Shown in pieces: positions 26,230 through 35,208 of a stretch of 64,000 bases of DNA; position 1 is the first letter of the stretch, and each line of letters begins with the position of its first letter. The stretch covers positions 343,714 through 407,713 of the forward strand of contig NZ_VJZT01000002.1 in NCBI RefSeq assembly GCF_007097245.1, in the 5' to 3' direction. Source of the stretch: Flavobacterium restrictum (lineage in GTDB: Bacteria; Bacteroidota; Bacteroidia; Flavobacteriales; Flavobacteriaceae). Position numbers and translations under genes: made by a program. The notes under the pieces are model-generated. The model did no database searches. It was not told the origin of the DNA and worked only from the letters and a program-made list of their open reading frames with translations.

Positions 26230-28095
26230 TTAAAAAATCGTACCTGGCGAAGTGTCCTTGTTTAGGGCCTCTTTTAGAGTGTCATCCAAAATTTGCAATC
26301 CATATTGATAGGAAGCATTCATCCAACCAAAACCCTCTTTGGCAATGTAATCAAACTCGGTTCCTACATTCCCATATTCGGCAAAAACTTTATGAGAACT
26401 GGTTTCTAAATCAAATTTCTCCGGAATGGTTCCGTTGTATTCTACCGCATTTTTGGTAATGAGCCACAACCATCTGTAGACCATTTCCTGCGCTTTTTGA
26501 TGGTAACCATACTTCAAGAGTCCTTCCCAAAGTAACATTTGATGGGGTGCCCATCCAAAAGGATAATCCCATTGTCGATGTGGTGCGTCTGGAGAAACTC
26601 CGGCAACACTTGCGGCCGTACTTCCTGTAATTCCTCCCATTTTTACAAATTGTGGCAAGGCAATTTCCACCAATTTTTTGGCTTGATTCTCGTTACACAA
26701 ACCAGCCCAAAGCGGAAAGAACATAGTGGCCGCCTCAAATGGGAACTGCTTTTGGTTTACAAAATCATAATCAAAATACATTCCTGCGGTTTCATTCCAG
26801 CAGAGTTCGTTTATTTTTGCTTGTCTAGCCTGCGCCTTCAGTTCCCATTCTTGGGCAGTATAATGTACCGAGTTGGACTCAAAGCTGCCGTTAAAATATT
26901 CCTTAATCAGGTAAGCAATGTCTTTTTCGTATTTAAACAAAAAGCTATTGATATCAACCGAATTCAAATTGGCACACGTATTAATCAATCTATCCGTAGT
27001 GTCGTGACCACTTTCTCGTAAACTCCTATCGTGAACAAAATAAGCATCAAGATCAGTATCCACAAGCGTTCTATTCAAATACTGCTTTTCGAATTCACGA
27101 ACAGAAAGATTGTATTTCTGGGCATAAGGTGCTAAAACATCATCAAAATGACCCGGCTCTACCTCAAACGGCATTCCCACACCATCTGATTTATAGCGGT
27201 TCAAACCCGTAGGAGTCAATCTATTCCCTGAAACCATCCAAACCGTATTATACTCTAAAATAACCGTTTCAAGGTGGCTTTGCAACCAGTCCTGACCCAG
27301 TTTTTTTTGTTTTAAAATATCAATTAACAAGGACGAATACAACGGCGGTTGCGTTCTGGTGAGGTAATAACTCCTATTGGCATTGAGAATTTTGCCGTAA
27401 TGAATGATTTGGTATTTAAAATTTTCGGCAATAGCCATTGCTTTTTCCAACTGATTGTCTAGTAGCAATCCAACTGCAATAAAATAACTATCCCAGCCAT
27501 ACATTTCGTTAAAACGACCACCAGGTACCACAAACGGAACGCCTTGTAGACTGTATATTTTTTGTTCCAAAGCCAAAGCCAAAATGCCCGGTTTTGTATT
27601 TAACGTTTCGACATATTCCATCGAAAAATCTTCGGGGAGAATTGCCACTTCAAAACCTCCTACTTCTTGCTCTAATTCCTGAAAGTAAGCCACTCCTTTT
27701 TTGTCCTTGGCAGAAACATAAAGCGTAGGAATCGCATTGGTAGTTTTCTCGTCGTTAAGAATTTGCGCCAACCCTTTTTTATCAATCGTTCGGGTGAGTT
27801 CATTCCAATAATCTGTTTTGATTTTTCTCGAAATGCGCTCCACAGGATTTTCTTGAATAAAGTCCAAATCAATTTCGCCAAGGGCTACATTTTGCTCTTT
27901 AAGCACGGCTAATTCTTGTAGCAAATTCGATAAAAAATACGTTCCTTCTATTGCTACTTCTTGCTTGGTGGTTTCATCAACCAAAACGAATTTTTTGGGT
28001 CCCGTATCGTCTTTGGTGATTTTTTTATCATTATCGGTATCTTCTTGTAGCAATAAATCGCTGAAGGTTTGGTCTATATTAAGTAAGAGTTTCAT
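26230..28095 (-). CDS. Trehalase-family (GH37) glycosidase, cytosolic
   Basis: 621 residues with both GH37 signatures: PGGRFNEMYGWDSYF at 191-205 and QWDYPFGWAP near 508-517. It would hydrolyse trehalose to two glucoses. No signal peptide is present, so it is probably cytoplasmic like E. coli TreF. Near the N-terminus, residues 19-30 (DTDNDKKITKDD) form an EF-hand-like calcium loop. Its ATG overlaps the stop of the upstream MFS gene (ATGA), and it is the last gene of a five-gene sugar operon preceded by paired LacI-type operators, so induction with that operon is expected. Substrate is inferred from family; other alpha-glucosides cannot be excluded. Confidence 0.88.
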   Translation of the reverse strand: MKLLLNIDQTFSDLLLQEDTDNDKKITKDDTGPKKFVLVDETTKQEVAIEGTYFLSNLLQELAVLKEQNVALGEIDLDFIQENPVERISRKIKTDYWNELTRTIDKKGLAQILNDEKTTNAIPTLYVSAKDKKGVAYFQELEQEVGGFEVAILPEDFSMEYVETLNTKPGILALALEQKIYSLQGVPFVVPGGRFNEMYGWDSYFIAVGLLLDNQLEKAMAIAENFKYQIIHYGKILNANRSYYLTRTQPPLYSSLLIDILKQKKLGQDWLQSHLETVILEYNTVWMVSGNRLTPTGLNRYKSDGVGMPFEVEPGHFDDVLAPYAQKYNLSVREFEKQYLNRTLVDTDLDAYFVHDRSLRESGHDTTDRLINTCANLNSVDINSFLFKYEKDIAYLIKEYFNGSFESNSVHYTAQEWELKAQARQAKINELCWNETAGMYFDYDFVNQKQFPFEAATMFFPLWAGLCNENQAKKLVEIALPQFVKMGGITGSTAASVAGVSPDAPHRQWDYPFGWAPHQMLLWEGLLKYGYHQKAQEMVYRWLWLITKNAVEYNGTIPEKFDLETSSHKVFAEYGNVGTEFDYIAKEGFGWMNASYQYGLQILDDTLKEALNKDTSPGTIF

Positions 28096-29306
28096 GATTT
28101 AGCAGTAAGTTTTTTTAGAATGAAAAAAGAGATTAACAACAACGACATTGGAATTAAAGTATAAAAAAAAGCATTTTCAGGCCCTTCATTTTTAAACAAA
28201 TATCCAATAATTCTGGAACCTAGCGTGCCTCCAAGTGCCGAAAATACAACAATTAAACCTGTCATTGAACTGTGCATTTTTTTGGGCAAAGCACTTAAAA
28301 CAACTGAATTCAAAAGCGGATAAATAGGAGCGATAAAAAGTCCAACCAATGGAAATGCAAACCCTATCAAAGGAATATCACCAAGTGATTTTATTTCCTT
28401 TACCTCTAACCCAACTGCTTTGGGAAGAACAAAAATCACAATAAGCATTGCCATAATAATACAAAAACTCAATACCCAAATCCAGTTTATTTTTTTAGTA
28501 ATTACCCCAGCCAAAAGTCGTCCTACCGCTAAAGTAATTGCCAAGATACTCGCCATCATAATACTAATATTTTGAGGCAAATGCAGTACTTTGCTATTAA
28601 ATGTAGGCAACCAAGACATAATTCCTTGTTCAATCATGACAAACAAGAAAGCACTAATAACAAAAACTATCGTTAATAATTGAGCAAACAATTTGAACAT
28701 TTGTGCAAAATCATCTGCTAAATTTACCCCAGGAATTTCGGTTTGCTTTTCGAATTTTGCAAAAAACAAAAAACAAAAAGAAAGTAGTGCCATTCCTGCC
28801 AAAAGCCAATATACGTTGAGCCAAGCATCTGGATTAGTATCCGAATTAAAGGCTGGAAACAAGAAATAAGCGAGTGCAATTCCTAACATAAAAACACCTT
28901 CTATACTACTCATCATACTGTTGTGTTCCTGTTGATTCTCCGTAATTGTTCCAATTAAGGAATATACCGAAACTTTTATCAAGGCAAATGAAACCCCAAC
29001 CGTTGCAAAAAGAATTTTTGCGGTACCAAAGGAATTGCCAAAATACATACCAACACAAGCCACCGAAACCAAAGCAAGCCCAATTAACATAGCTCTTTTA
29101 TAGCCAATTCGGGGTAAAAAAGAGGCTACCAAAAAAGACACTATAGCAATTGGCAAATCCTTAAAAGCCTCTAGAATACTCGCTTGTAATTCATCTACTC
29201 CATAATTTGCTTGTGATTTTAGAATTACAATTCCTACGCTATTTAGCAGAATTGCGAAAACAAAATAATTAAGATACATGGCAATCTTGACAGTGTTTTT
29301 TTGCAT
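28092..29306 (-). CDS. MFS sugar transporter (FHS/FucP-like)
   Basis: 404 residues, about 12 hydrophobic helices. The N-terminal half (YLNYFVFAILLNSVGIVILKSQANYGVDELQASILEAFKDLPIAIVSFLVASFLPRIGYKRAMLIGLAL) is typical of the FHS-type family that includes FucP and GlcP, sugar/proton symporters of the inner membrane. The substrate is probably a sugar released or used by the surrounding GH37, GH100-like and PfkB products. It overlaps the trehalase start by 4 nt and follows the kinase gene by 27 nt. The assignment to a specific sugar would be a guess. Confidence 0.8.
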   Translation of the reverse strand: MQKNTVKIAMYLNYFVFAILLNSVGIVILKSQANYGVDELQASILEAFKDLPIAIVSFLVASFLPRIGYKRAMLIGLALVSVACVGMYFGNSFGTAKILFATVGVSFALIKVSVYSLIGTITENQQEHNSMMSSIEGVFMLGIALAYFLFPAFNSDTNPDAWLNVYWLLAGMALLSFCFLFFAKFEKQTEIPGVNLADDFAQMFKLFAQLLTIVFVISAFLFVMIEQGIMSWLPTFNSKVLHLPQNISIMMASILAITLAVGRLLAGVITKKINWIWVLSFCIIMAMLIVIFVLPKAVGLEVKEIKSLGDIPLIGFAFPLVGLFIAPIYPLLNSVVLSALPKKMHSSMTGLIVVFSALGGTLGSRIIGYLFKNEGPENAFFYTLIPMSLLLISFFILKKLTAKS

Positions 29307-29333
29307 TATTTCTTGGTTTATTACTAGTTATAC

Positions 29334-30272
29334 TTACGAATCCGCGTTCAAATATTCTTTAAAATTAATTCCTTCTGGAAGTCTGCCTACGTTTTGAAGT
29401 TTTAAAACGGCTAGTTTTTGGGCAATTGTTAAGGTTTCTTCCCAATTTTTATTTTCTAATTGAGCGTATAAAAATCCCGTCCAAAAAGCATCTCCAGCTC
29501 CAGTTGTATCTTTTATTTCATCGATGTGAGTGGCTTTCTGATGCACAAGTCCAAACTCTTTATCGGACAAAACCACACCACCTTTGCCTTTTGTCAGGCA
29601 AATCGTAGAAGCACCCAAGTCGTGAAAATAGTCAAATATATAATCTTCGGTTTTTGATTCGGCAAAAAGGCGGTAACAATCATCTTCGCTTAATTTCACT
29701 AATGGATTTGTGGCTAAATATTCTGCTAGAACCCGTTTGGCTTCTTCCCGATCAGGCCAAATTCGTTCCGAAAAATTAATATCAATACTCGTTTGCAATC
29801 CCAATGCTTTGGCTTTCTTGGCACTTTCTATCAACGTGGTTCTGGCTGGATTTTTGCTCAAAGCAAAACAAGTGGTATGAAAAATTTTGGCACTTTGGAG
29901 CAATTCATCGGTTATTTGAGTTGCATTTATTTGGTAATCTGCTTCCCGATACGGAATAAAATCTGGTGTTCCAGTAGATTTAGATACAAATATCACCGAA
30001 GTGGGCTCCGTATCCGATTTACGGACTTGGGAAGTAATGACGTTATTTGCCTTTAATTTCCTAACGATATATTCCCCCAAACCGTCTTGTCCACAAGTTG
30101 CCACCAGAACGGATTGCAGTCCTAATCGAGCGGCATTTACGGCAACATTTGTTGGTGATCCGCCTAGAAAACGGTGGTAATCTTTGGTTCTATTGATGGA
30201 TGTATTTACTTCGTGACCTATAAAATCTATGAGTACTTCACCAGCACATACGATGTCTATTGTTTTTTCCAA
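29334..30272 (-). CDS. PfkB-family carbohydrate kinase, probable fructokinase
   Basis: 312 residues. The N-terminus (IDIVCAGEVLIDFIG), substrate loop (FLGGSPTNVAVNAARLGL) and anion-hole motif DTTGAGDAFWTGFL are those of ribokinase/PfkB sugar kinases. Fructokinase is the likely activity because a GH100-like invertase candidate and a sucrose-type transporter precede it. Translation probably starts at TTG (30272), one base after the upstream stop; no ATG precedes the conserved first strand. Cytosolic. A second, distantly related PfkB kinase lies at 57039-57938 beside GH32, so the region encodes two kinases for similar chemistry. Confidence 0.88.
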   Translation of the reverse strand: MEKTIDIVCAGEVLIDFIGHEVNTSINRTKDYHRFLGGSPTNVAVNAARLGLQSVLVATCGQDGLGEYIVRKLKANNVITSQVRKSDTEPTSVIFVSKSTGTPDFIPYREADYQINATQITDELLQSAKIFHTTCFALSKNPARTTLIESAKKAKALGLQTSIDINFSERIWPDREEAKRVLAEYLATNPLVKLSEDDCYRLFAESKTEDYIFDYFHDLGASTICLTKGKGGVVLSDKEFGLVHQKATHIDEIKDTTGAGDAFWTGFLYAQLENKNWEETLTIAQKLAVLKLQNVGRLPEGINFKEYLNADS

Positions 30273-30273
30273 T

Positions 30274-31449
30274 TTAAATAAAAAATTTAAAATTTGTATA
30301 GATACTTTGATGCAACATTACGGTTGCTGCGGCACTCCAGGCACATAAAGGAACTCCGTTAGGCGCTTTGGTTTGAGAGTTGAAGTTTTCATAAAAACTA
30401 AAATCCTCCCTTGCATTGGCTTCGTTTATAGCATCCAAGAGTTGATTTGCTTCCTGATTTTGCCCTTTGGTAAGTAATGCTAAACCATAAAAACCATTAA
30501 CCATAGCCCAACTTCCACCGTTATGAAATTCGTTTGGGTAATTCCTGAATTCGTATTTGCAATTGTTTTTTAGCAAATTCCAATCTAAATCTGATTCTAG
30601 AATTGGTGGCCAAAAAGCGGGTAATAATTGCATCGGCATTTCAGCTTTTAACGAAAGTGAATAGGATAGTATAATTTCTTGAAATTCTAGAGAACCTATA
30701 TTTAGACACAATGCCAATGAGTTAGCAAAAGCATCAAATTGGGTTTTGTACCCCGCTGGCGAGAACGAGCACGGCATATAGTTTTGAATATTGGCCTCTT
30801 GATACGCTCGCTCGTGGTACTTTTCGCCTGTAGCATTTGGTGTGAAATTAATTTCGAGTTGGGTCGTTATTGTATTAATTTTGGCTGTAATAATTTCGCT
30901 TTTGGCAAAATAATTATAGCTTTTTAGAGCCCAAACCCGTAGCAATTGGTCGTACAAAACATAGCCATCCGTAATGTATTCATCGGCCCAGTTTCCTGAT
31001 AGGGGCACATACAAAAGTCCTTTGTTATTAAACTCCCAAGCTTCTAGTAATTGCAAGCATTTTTGGATATTGCTATCGTATTTTTTGACAAAACCAGTAT
31101 CTTTTGTAAACAAAGCATACTGACAAATCCCAATAACAAACCAGGTTACAGCATCGACTCTTCCTGCCAAACCGCCATAACTCACCTCGACAACTGCCCC
31201 ATTGGTCATCACATTTGAAGGAATTGTTCCGTTATGGTGCTGGTTGCGAGCTAGCGTTTCTAGTGTCGTTCGAAAAGTAGCAATCAAATCGGTATCGCCT
31301 GATGCTAATGCCGCCAAGCCGCAAATAACGCCGTCGCGAGCCCAAACTCTTTTGTAATTAGAAATGTTTTGAGCACTTGCAAAAAACCCTTGGGATGAAG
31401 AAACAGTTTTGAGTAATTCTAGTGCTTTATTGTATGGTAAATTATTCAC
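30274..31449 (-). CDS. GH100-like (neutral invertase-like) glycoside hydrolase, cytosolic
   Basis: 391 residues, an alpha/alpha-barrel-type protein without a signal peptide. Key stretches are NYKRVWARDGVICGLAALASGD (31-52), GGLAGRVDAVTWFVIG (92-107), LYVPLSGNWADEY and NEFHNGGSWAMVNGFYGLALL (306-326). These resemble the plant/cyanobacterial neutral invertase family GH100, in which an Asp and a Glu act; Asp99 and Glu307 are my candidates. Similar proteins are often labelled amylo-alpha-1,6-glucosidase-like, so specificity is open. With the sucrose-type importer upstream and a fructokinase downstream, sucrose cleavage is the best fit. It begins at a GTG overlapping the transporter's 3' end by 8 nt. 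Confidence 0.7.
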   Translation of the reverse strand: MNNLPYNKALELLKTVSSSQGFFASAQNISNYKRVWARDGVICGLAALASGDTDLIATFRTTLETLARNQHHNGTIPSNVMTNGAVVEVSYGGLAGRVDAVTWFVIGICQYALFTKDTGFVKKYDSNIQKCLQLLEAWEFNNKGLLYVPLSGNWADEYITDGYVLYDQLLRVWALKSYNYFAKSEIITAKINTITTQLEINFTPNATGEKYHERAYQEANIQNYMPCSFSPAGYKTQFDAFANSLALCLNIGSLEFQEIILSYSLSLKAEMPMQLLPAFWPPILESDLDWNLLKNNCKYEFRNYPNEFHNGGSWAMVNGFYGLALLTKGQNQEANQLLDAINEANAREDFSFYENFNSQTKAPNGVPLCAWSAAATVMLHQSIYTNFKFFI

Positions 31450-32746
31450 TTACGGTCTCTTTTTTAGTTGTAATAAATAATGTAAAAACGGCACTAATAA
31501 CAAGTAAAACACCTGCAAAAGTAATCGCTGATCTTGGATCATTATTTAAAAAATGCTTTAGAATATAACCAAAAGTGATTGTTTGAATAAACATTGGAAT
31601 AACAATCATCATGTTGATTATTCCCATGTAAACACCGTATCGTTCCTTTGGAATTTGTGAAACCACCATCAAATAAGGGATTCCCATCATACTAGCCCAT
31701 CCAATCCCAAAACCAGTAATTGCGGGAAACAATAAGTATTTATTCTCGATATGAGGAAAAAGTAAAAATCCAATTGCAGCCAAAATCAAACACGTAAAAT
31801 GAACGTATCGAGCCGAATATTTTCTTGCAAAATAAACCAAACTAAAAGCCACAAGAAAGGTTACAATATTATACCATCCATTGACCAAGCCCGTCCAACT
31901 TACGGCTTCGCTATATAAATTCATATCTTTTTGAGGAGTTGTATGCCAAACCGAAAGCGCTATACTTTTGGATGAATTTTGCCAATAACAAAAAAGGGCA
32001 TACCATTGAAACAAATACACCAAGGCCAATTGCCACATCACTTTTGGCATGTGTTGTATGGCTTTTGCAATATCAATAAATGGAGTAAAAATTGTTGAAG
32101 GTTCTGATTTCATTGCTTCCAACTCCTCGGGAGTAGGTGGAATTTCTTTGGTTGTATGCGAACTCCACCAAACCGATCCTATCGAACAAACGGCACCCAA
32201 AAAAAAGGAAGCGAAAACCCATGTTGGTAATTTTCCTGTGGTGCCAATAAAAATCATTGGAAAAATAAATAAAGAGACATTTGCTAATGTTTGTCCAAAT
32301 CCTGTGAAAAAACTCTGCGCCTGAAAACCTACCGGTTGTTGCGCAGCATCAAGTTTATCCGCAATAAAGGCACGATAAGGTTCCATAGCGGTATTGTTAC
32401 CAACATCTAATAACCAAAGTAAGCCAGCGGCCATCCATAACGAACTACTAAACGGAAATAAAAACAAGGCGATACTGCACACTAATGCTCCTATAAAAAA
32501 ATAGGGTTTTCTTCTACCTCCTAATCTCGGCGACCATGTTTTATCACTCATAGCACCAATTATGGGTTGAATTAGCAAACCCGTTAATGGCCCAGCAAGA
32601 TTCAGCAAAGGCAGTTGATCTGGGCTTGCACCAAGAAAATCATAAATAGGATTTACGGCACTTTGCTGTAAACCAAAACTATACTGAATCCCAAAAAAAC
32701 CAACATTCATATTGATTATTTGCCAAAAACTTAATTTTAATTTCAT
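31442..32746 (-). CDS. SLC45/sucrose-type MFS disaccharide importer
   Basis: 434 residues, 12 predicted helices. The sequence NMNVGFFGIQYSFGLQQSAVNPIYDFLGA, GPLTGLLIQPIIGAMSDKTWSPRLGGRRKPYFFIG and WLLDVGNNTAMEPYRAFIADKL is characteristic of the SLC45 / plant sucrose transporter branch, including the R.GGRRKP loop. Such carriers take up sucrose or maltose with protons. It is the first gene of the SLC45, GH100-like, PfkB, MFS, GH37 operon. Paired LacI-type operators lie about 75-110 bp upstream. A purine-rich AAAAAAGGAG sits immediately before the ATG, too close for an ideal ribosome-binding site. Confidence 0.87.
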   Translation of the reverse strand: MKLKLSFWQIINMNVGFFGIQYSFGLQQSAVNPIYDFLGASPDQLPLLNLAGPLTGLLIQPIIGAMSDKTWSPRLGGRRKPYFFIGALVCSIALFLFPFSSSLWMAAGLLWLLDVGNNTAMEPYRAFIADKLDAAQQPVGFQAQSFFTGFGQTLANVSLFIFPMIFIGTTGKLPTWVFASFFLGAVCSIGSVWWSSHTTKEIPPTPEELEAMKSEPSTIFTPFIDIAKAIQHMPKVMWQLALVYLFQWYALFCYWQNSSKSIALSVWHTTPQKDMNLYSEAVSWTGLVNGWYNIVTFLVAFSLVYFARKYSARYVHFTCLILAAIGFLLFPHIENKYLLFPAITGFGIGWASMMGIPYLMVVSQIPKERYGVYMGIINMMIVIPMFIQTITFGYILKHFLNNDPRSAITFAGVLLVISAVFTLFITTKKETVSE

Positions 32747-32777
32747 ACTCCTTTTTTATATTTACGTGTACAACCTT

Positions 32778-32785
32778 TAAAATTA
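32778..32785 (-). promoter_or_regulatory. Candidate -7 element of the SLC45-to-GH37 operon
   Basis: Minus strand TAATTTTA fits TAnnTTTG except for the last base. No -33 TTTG is present at the usual distance. It is the best match between the operators and the ATG at 32746, and its first base is 41.5 bp from the nearer operator centre. Confidence 0.3.
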
Positions 32786-32819
32786 ATTTTAAAAACAACA
32801 ATGGCGCCTTATTTAAAAT

Positions 32820-32854
32820 AAAAAACGTTTTCGGAACAAGCGAAAACGTTTTCG
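32820..32854. promoter_or_regulatory. Paired LacI-type operators upstream of the SLC45 operon
   Basis: The far site, CGAAAACGTTTTCG at 32841-32854, is a perfect 14-bp palindrome. The near site at 32820-32833 (AAAAAACGTTTTCG) keeps the core and right half. The centres are 21 bp apart, two helical turns. The central CG and A/T-rich arms are typical of LacI/GalR-family operators. The same arrangement recurs at 46563-46596 and 53977-54010. Confidence 0.8.
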
Positions 32855-32884
32855 ATACGTATAAATAAAGTTACTTTTTTGGGT

Positions 32885-33802
32885 TTATTTTGTTTCAAAT
32901 GGGATAATGATTTTGGTTTCCCACGAAAGTTCTTCTCCGCCGTTGAATGGATTGGCTAAAAACTGCTCTAAAGGAAGGAGTTTTAACTTGATATCGTGCT
33001 TTTTGGCATAATCCAATAAAGCAAACCAGGCTCTATCCGATGTTCTAAAATTACCATAATAAGTGGCTTTTAGTCCTTTCATTGCTGGTATGGTTTTAAA
33101 TTTAACCAAATCATTTGGAATGATTTTAGTGTTTTTAGCAATAGGGAAACAGTAATTAAAATCGATTGTTTCCTTATCTAAATCCCAATTGGTTATTTCT
33201 ACATACGGTTTGTCGATTATAGCAATTTTATTTTGATACAAAAAACCCGTAATATCAGAGTCAGTCATAATCATATTTTGTGCTTTTTCCTGCAAAACAC
33301 TTTTTAAAGGAAGGTAAGCTACAAAAACCTCTTTAGAAACACCTTCGCCTTCGATTTTTACTTTAAATTTCTTAAGGTGCTCCTCCAAACCACTTTTTAA
33401 ATCCTTTACTTTTTTTAGCTGTTCCACTTTAAAATTGGTGCTAAAAAAAGGAGCCGTAATCCTATTGTACAAACTATGACTTGTCTCTTTGATCCCCACA
33501 TTTACCTTGGTTACCGAATCATTGATAGCATTTAATTCCCAAGTATATTCAAATTCTGAATTGGCGGTTTTCATTTCTTGTTTAATTAAATCAAAATTCC
33601 TTTTTTCAATAATGGTATAGTGTTCGTTGTTGCTTTTTGATTGCGTAGCAGACCATTCTTGAATTCCTTGAAAAACCGTTCCAGTGGCTGTTTTTGCTTT
33701 AAAAGAAATACAATAATCCGCCTCTTTTACAAATAAATACCACACCAAAAATACCGACAACGAAATGCTTAACCCAATTATAATTTTCTTTCTAATTTTC
33801 AT
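32885..33802 (-). CDS. Membrane-anchored SRPBCC plus GyrI-like (effector-binding) protein
   Basis: 305 residues. One N-terminal helix (IIIGLSISLSVFLVWYLFV) anchors it, probably facing the periplasm. Residues about 28-140 resemble a SRPBCC-type domain (CISFKAKTATGTVFQGIQEW...EYTWELNAINDSVTKVNVGI). Residues about 150-305 resemble the GyrI-like/AraC effector-binding fold (KATYYGNFRTSDRAWFALLDYAKKHDIKL, ELSWETKIIIPFE). There is no DNA-binding domain, so it is not a transcription factor by itself; it may bind a small hydrophobic or cationic ligand. Its ATG overlaps the stop of the haloperoxidase-like gene by one base, so the two are coupled. Confidence 0.75.
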   Translation of the reverse strand: MKIRKKIIIGLSISLSVFLVWYLFVKEADYCISFKAKTATGTVFQGIQEWSATQSKSNNEHYTIIEKRNFDLIKQEMKTANSEFEYTWELNAINDSVTKVNVGIKETSHSLYNRITAPFFSTNFKVEQLKKVKDLKSGLEEHLKKFKVKIEGEGVSKEVFVAYLPLKSVLQEKAQNMIMTDSDITGFLYQNKIAIIDKPYVEITNWDLDKETIDFNYCFPIAKNTKIIPNDLVKFKTIPAMKGLKATYYGNFRTSDRAWFALLDYAKKHDIKLKLLPLEQFLANPFNGGEELSWETKIIIPFETK

Positions 33803-35157
33803 TATTTTTTTAACATCTTTAATTTATTATTAATATAATTCCCAATATTTTTGCCTTGTTCTGCACCATTATCAATGGCAGCACGGTAATGAATACCACC
33901 ATACAAACGACTAATTGACGCTTCAGCAGCGGCTTGTTTAAAAGACTTAAAAGACCTTTTTGGGATTCCAAAAGGAATTTCGGAATCATCTACATACGCA
34001 AAATTATCTCCAAAAATAACAGTCAAAATCACCGACGAACAATTAGAAATTACTGAATGTCCGCTGGTATATTCTGGAAACGGAGGCGTTTGTAATTGTG
34101 GTCGCCATGTTGGATCTATATTTTGATTGATATACGTTTCTGGGCGAACGACATTGGTTCTAAATTTTTCGTTCCAGCAACTAATAATGCTTTCAAAAAC
34201 ACCAATCGAGGTTTTGGTATATACAAAAACTGCGGTTTCAAAATCGGCATTTGTTTTCTTACACGCAATTTTGGTAATATTCATCCAGTGTGCATCTGGC
34301 GAATTTTTCTTCTTGGCAAACATCATGTGTCCTTGTGTAATAGTTGCGTACGGATTGCAATCCCAAAAAGTAGCAATTACGGACTCCTCTGGAACAACAT
34401 CACTTTTGGCATTCTCCATGGCTATTAATTTTTTGGAAATCATATTTCCAACGTCATAGGTTTCCTTTGCTTCTTTGTAAAAAGGCGAATTTTTATCGGT
34501 TGAAAAAGCATAGGGTGCTTTTGGTTTAAATTGCGAAGCCGAATCAGCTACCAAAGTTCTAATTTCGCCCCAATGTGGTTCGACTGCGTCCATATAAGCA
34601 GGCGGTGTAGGTTGCCAACGACCCAGTTGATTGGCATAAACCGAATATTTAGAAAAAGTTCTCGTTTGCTTGTAATTATCTTTCCCCATCCATTTCTTGA
34701 TTCTTTCGACCACTTTCAAGGCATATTCTTTTGAAACATCAAATTCTTTTTGATTCTCTGAACCCCATTTTTGATACAAACTATCTCTGTATTTTGCTAA
34801 TGCATCTTCGGAAAAAATCAATTGTTTACTCACTTCCATGTGTGCAATAAGTGCTGCTAATTTTTGGTTTACCCCACTTTTAGGATCTAGTTTAGGTATG
34901 GAATCCAATCCTTTTAACTGTCCTTGCAAACTCTGATATTTGGCACTATTTTGAGCCAAGATTTCATAAGCTGCAATATTAGGATACACATAAATTCGAC
35001 TCGCAACAGGTGGCGAAAAAATATCATGTACCATAATGGCACTCACCGTATCTACAGCGGCACAGTAATCGCTTGTTGTTACGCTAATTGAGGCTTCTTT
35101 TTTACAGGAAATAAAAAGAAGACTCAAAGCAACTATTATACTAATTTTAAGTTTCAT
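33802..35157 (-). CDS. PAP2 / vanadium-haloperoxidase-like lipoprotein
   Basis: 451 residues with a lipoprotein signal (MKLKISIIVALSLLFISC). The C-terminal half holds the PAP2/vanadium-dependent haloperoxidase active-site blocks: an upstream Lys/Arg region (NEKFRTNVVRPETYI), TSGHS near residue 369, and SRLYGGIHYRAAIDNGAEQG near 418, corresponding to the conserved SGH and SR.....H...D motifs. The fold supports either phosphatase or vanadate-dependent oxidation; the extended N-terminal region favours the haloperoxidase-like branch common in Bacteroidota. It follows two FG-GAP/UnbV lipoprotein genes (51-nt gap) and is coupled to a GyrI-like protein downstream. Activity is untested. Confidence 0.85.
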   Translation of the reverse strand: MKLKISIIVALSLLFISCKKEASISVTTSDYCAAVDTVSAIMVHDIFSPPVASRIYVYPNIAAYEILAQNSAKYQSLQGQLKGLDSIPKLDPKSGVNQKLAALIAHMEVSKQLIFSEDALAKYRDSLYQKWGSENQKEFDVSKEYALKVVERIKKWMGKDNYKQTRTFSKYSVYANQLGRWQPTPPAYMDAVEPHWGEIRTLVADSASQFKPKAPYAFSTDKNSPFYKEAKETYDVGNMISKKLIAMENAKSDVVPEESVIATFWDCNPYATITQGHMMFAKKKNSPDAHWMNITKIACKKTNADFETAVFVYTKTSIGVFESIISCWNEKFRTNVVRPETYINQNIDPTWRPQLQTPPFPEYTSGHSVISNCSSVILTVIFGDNFAYVDDSEIPFGIPKRSFKSFKQAAAEASISRLYGGIHYRAAIDNGAEQGKNIGNYINNKLKMLKK

Positions 35158-35208
35158 TTTGATGGTTTTTTGGGTATTTTGATTTTAAATCTTTAGAAAT
35201 TAATCGGT

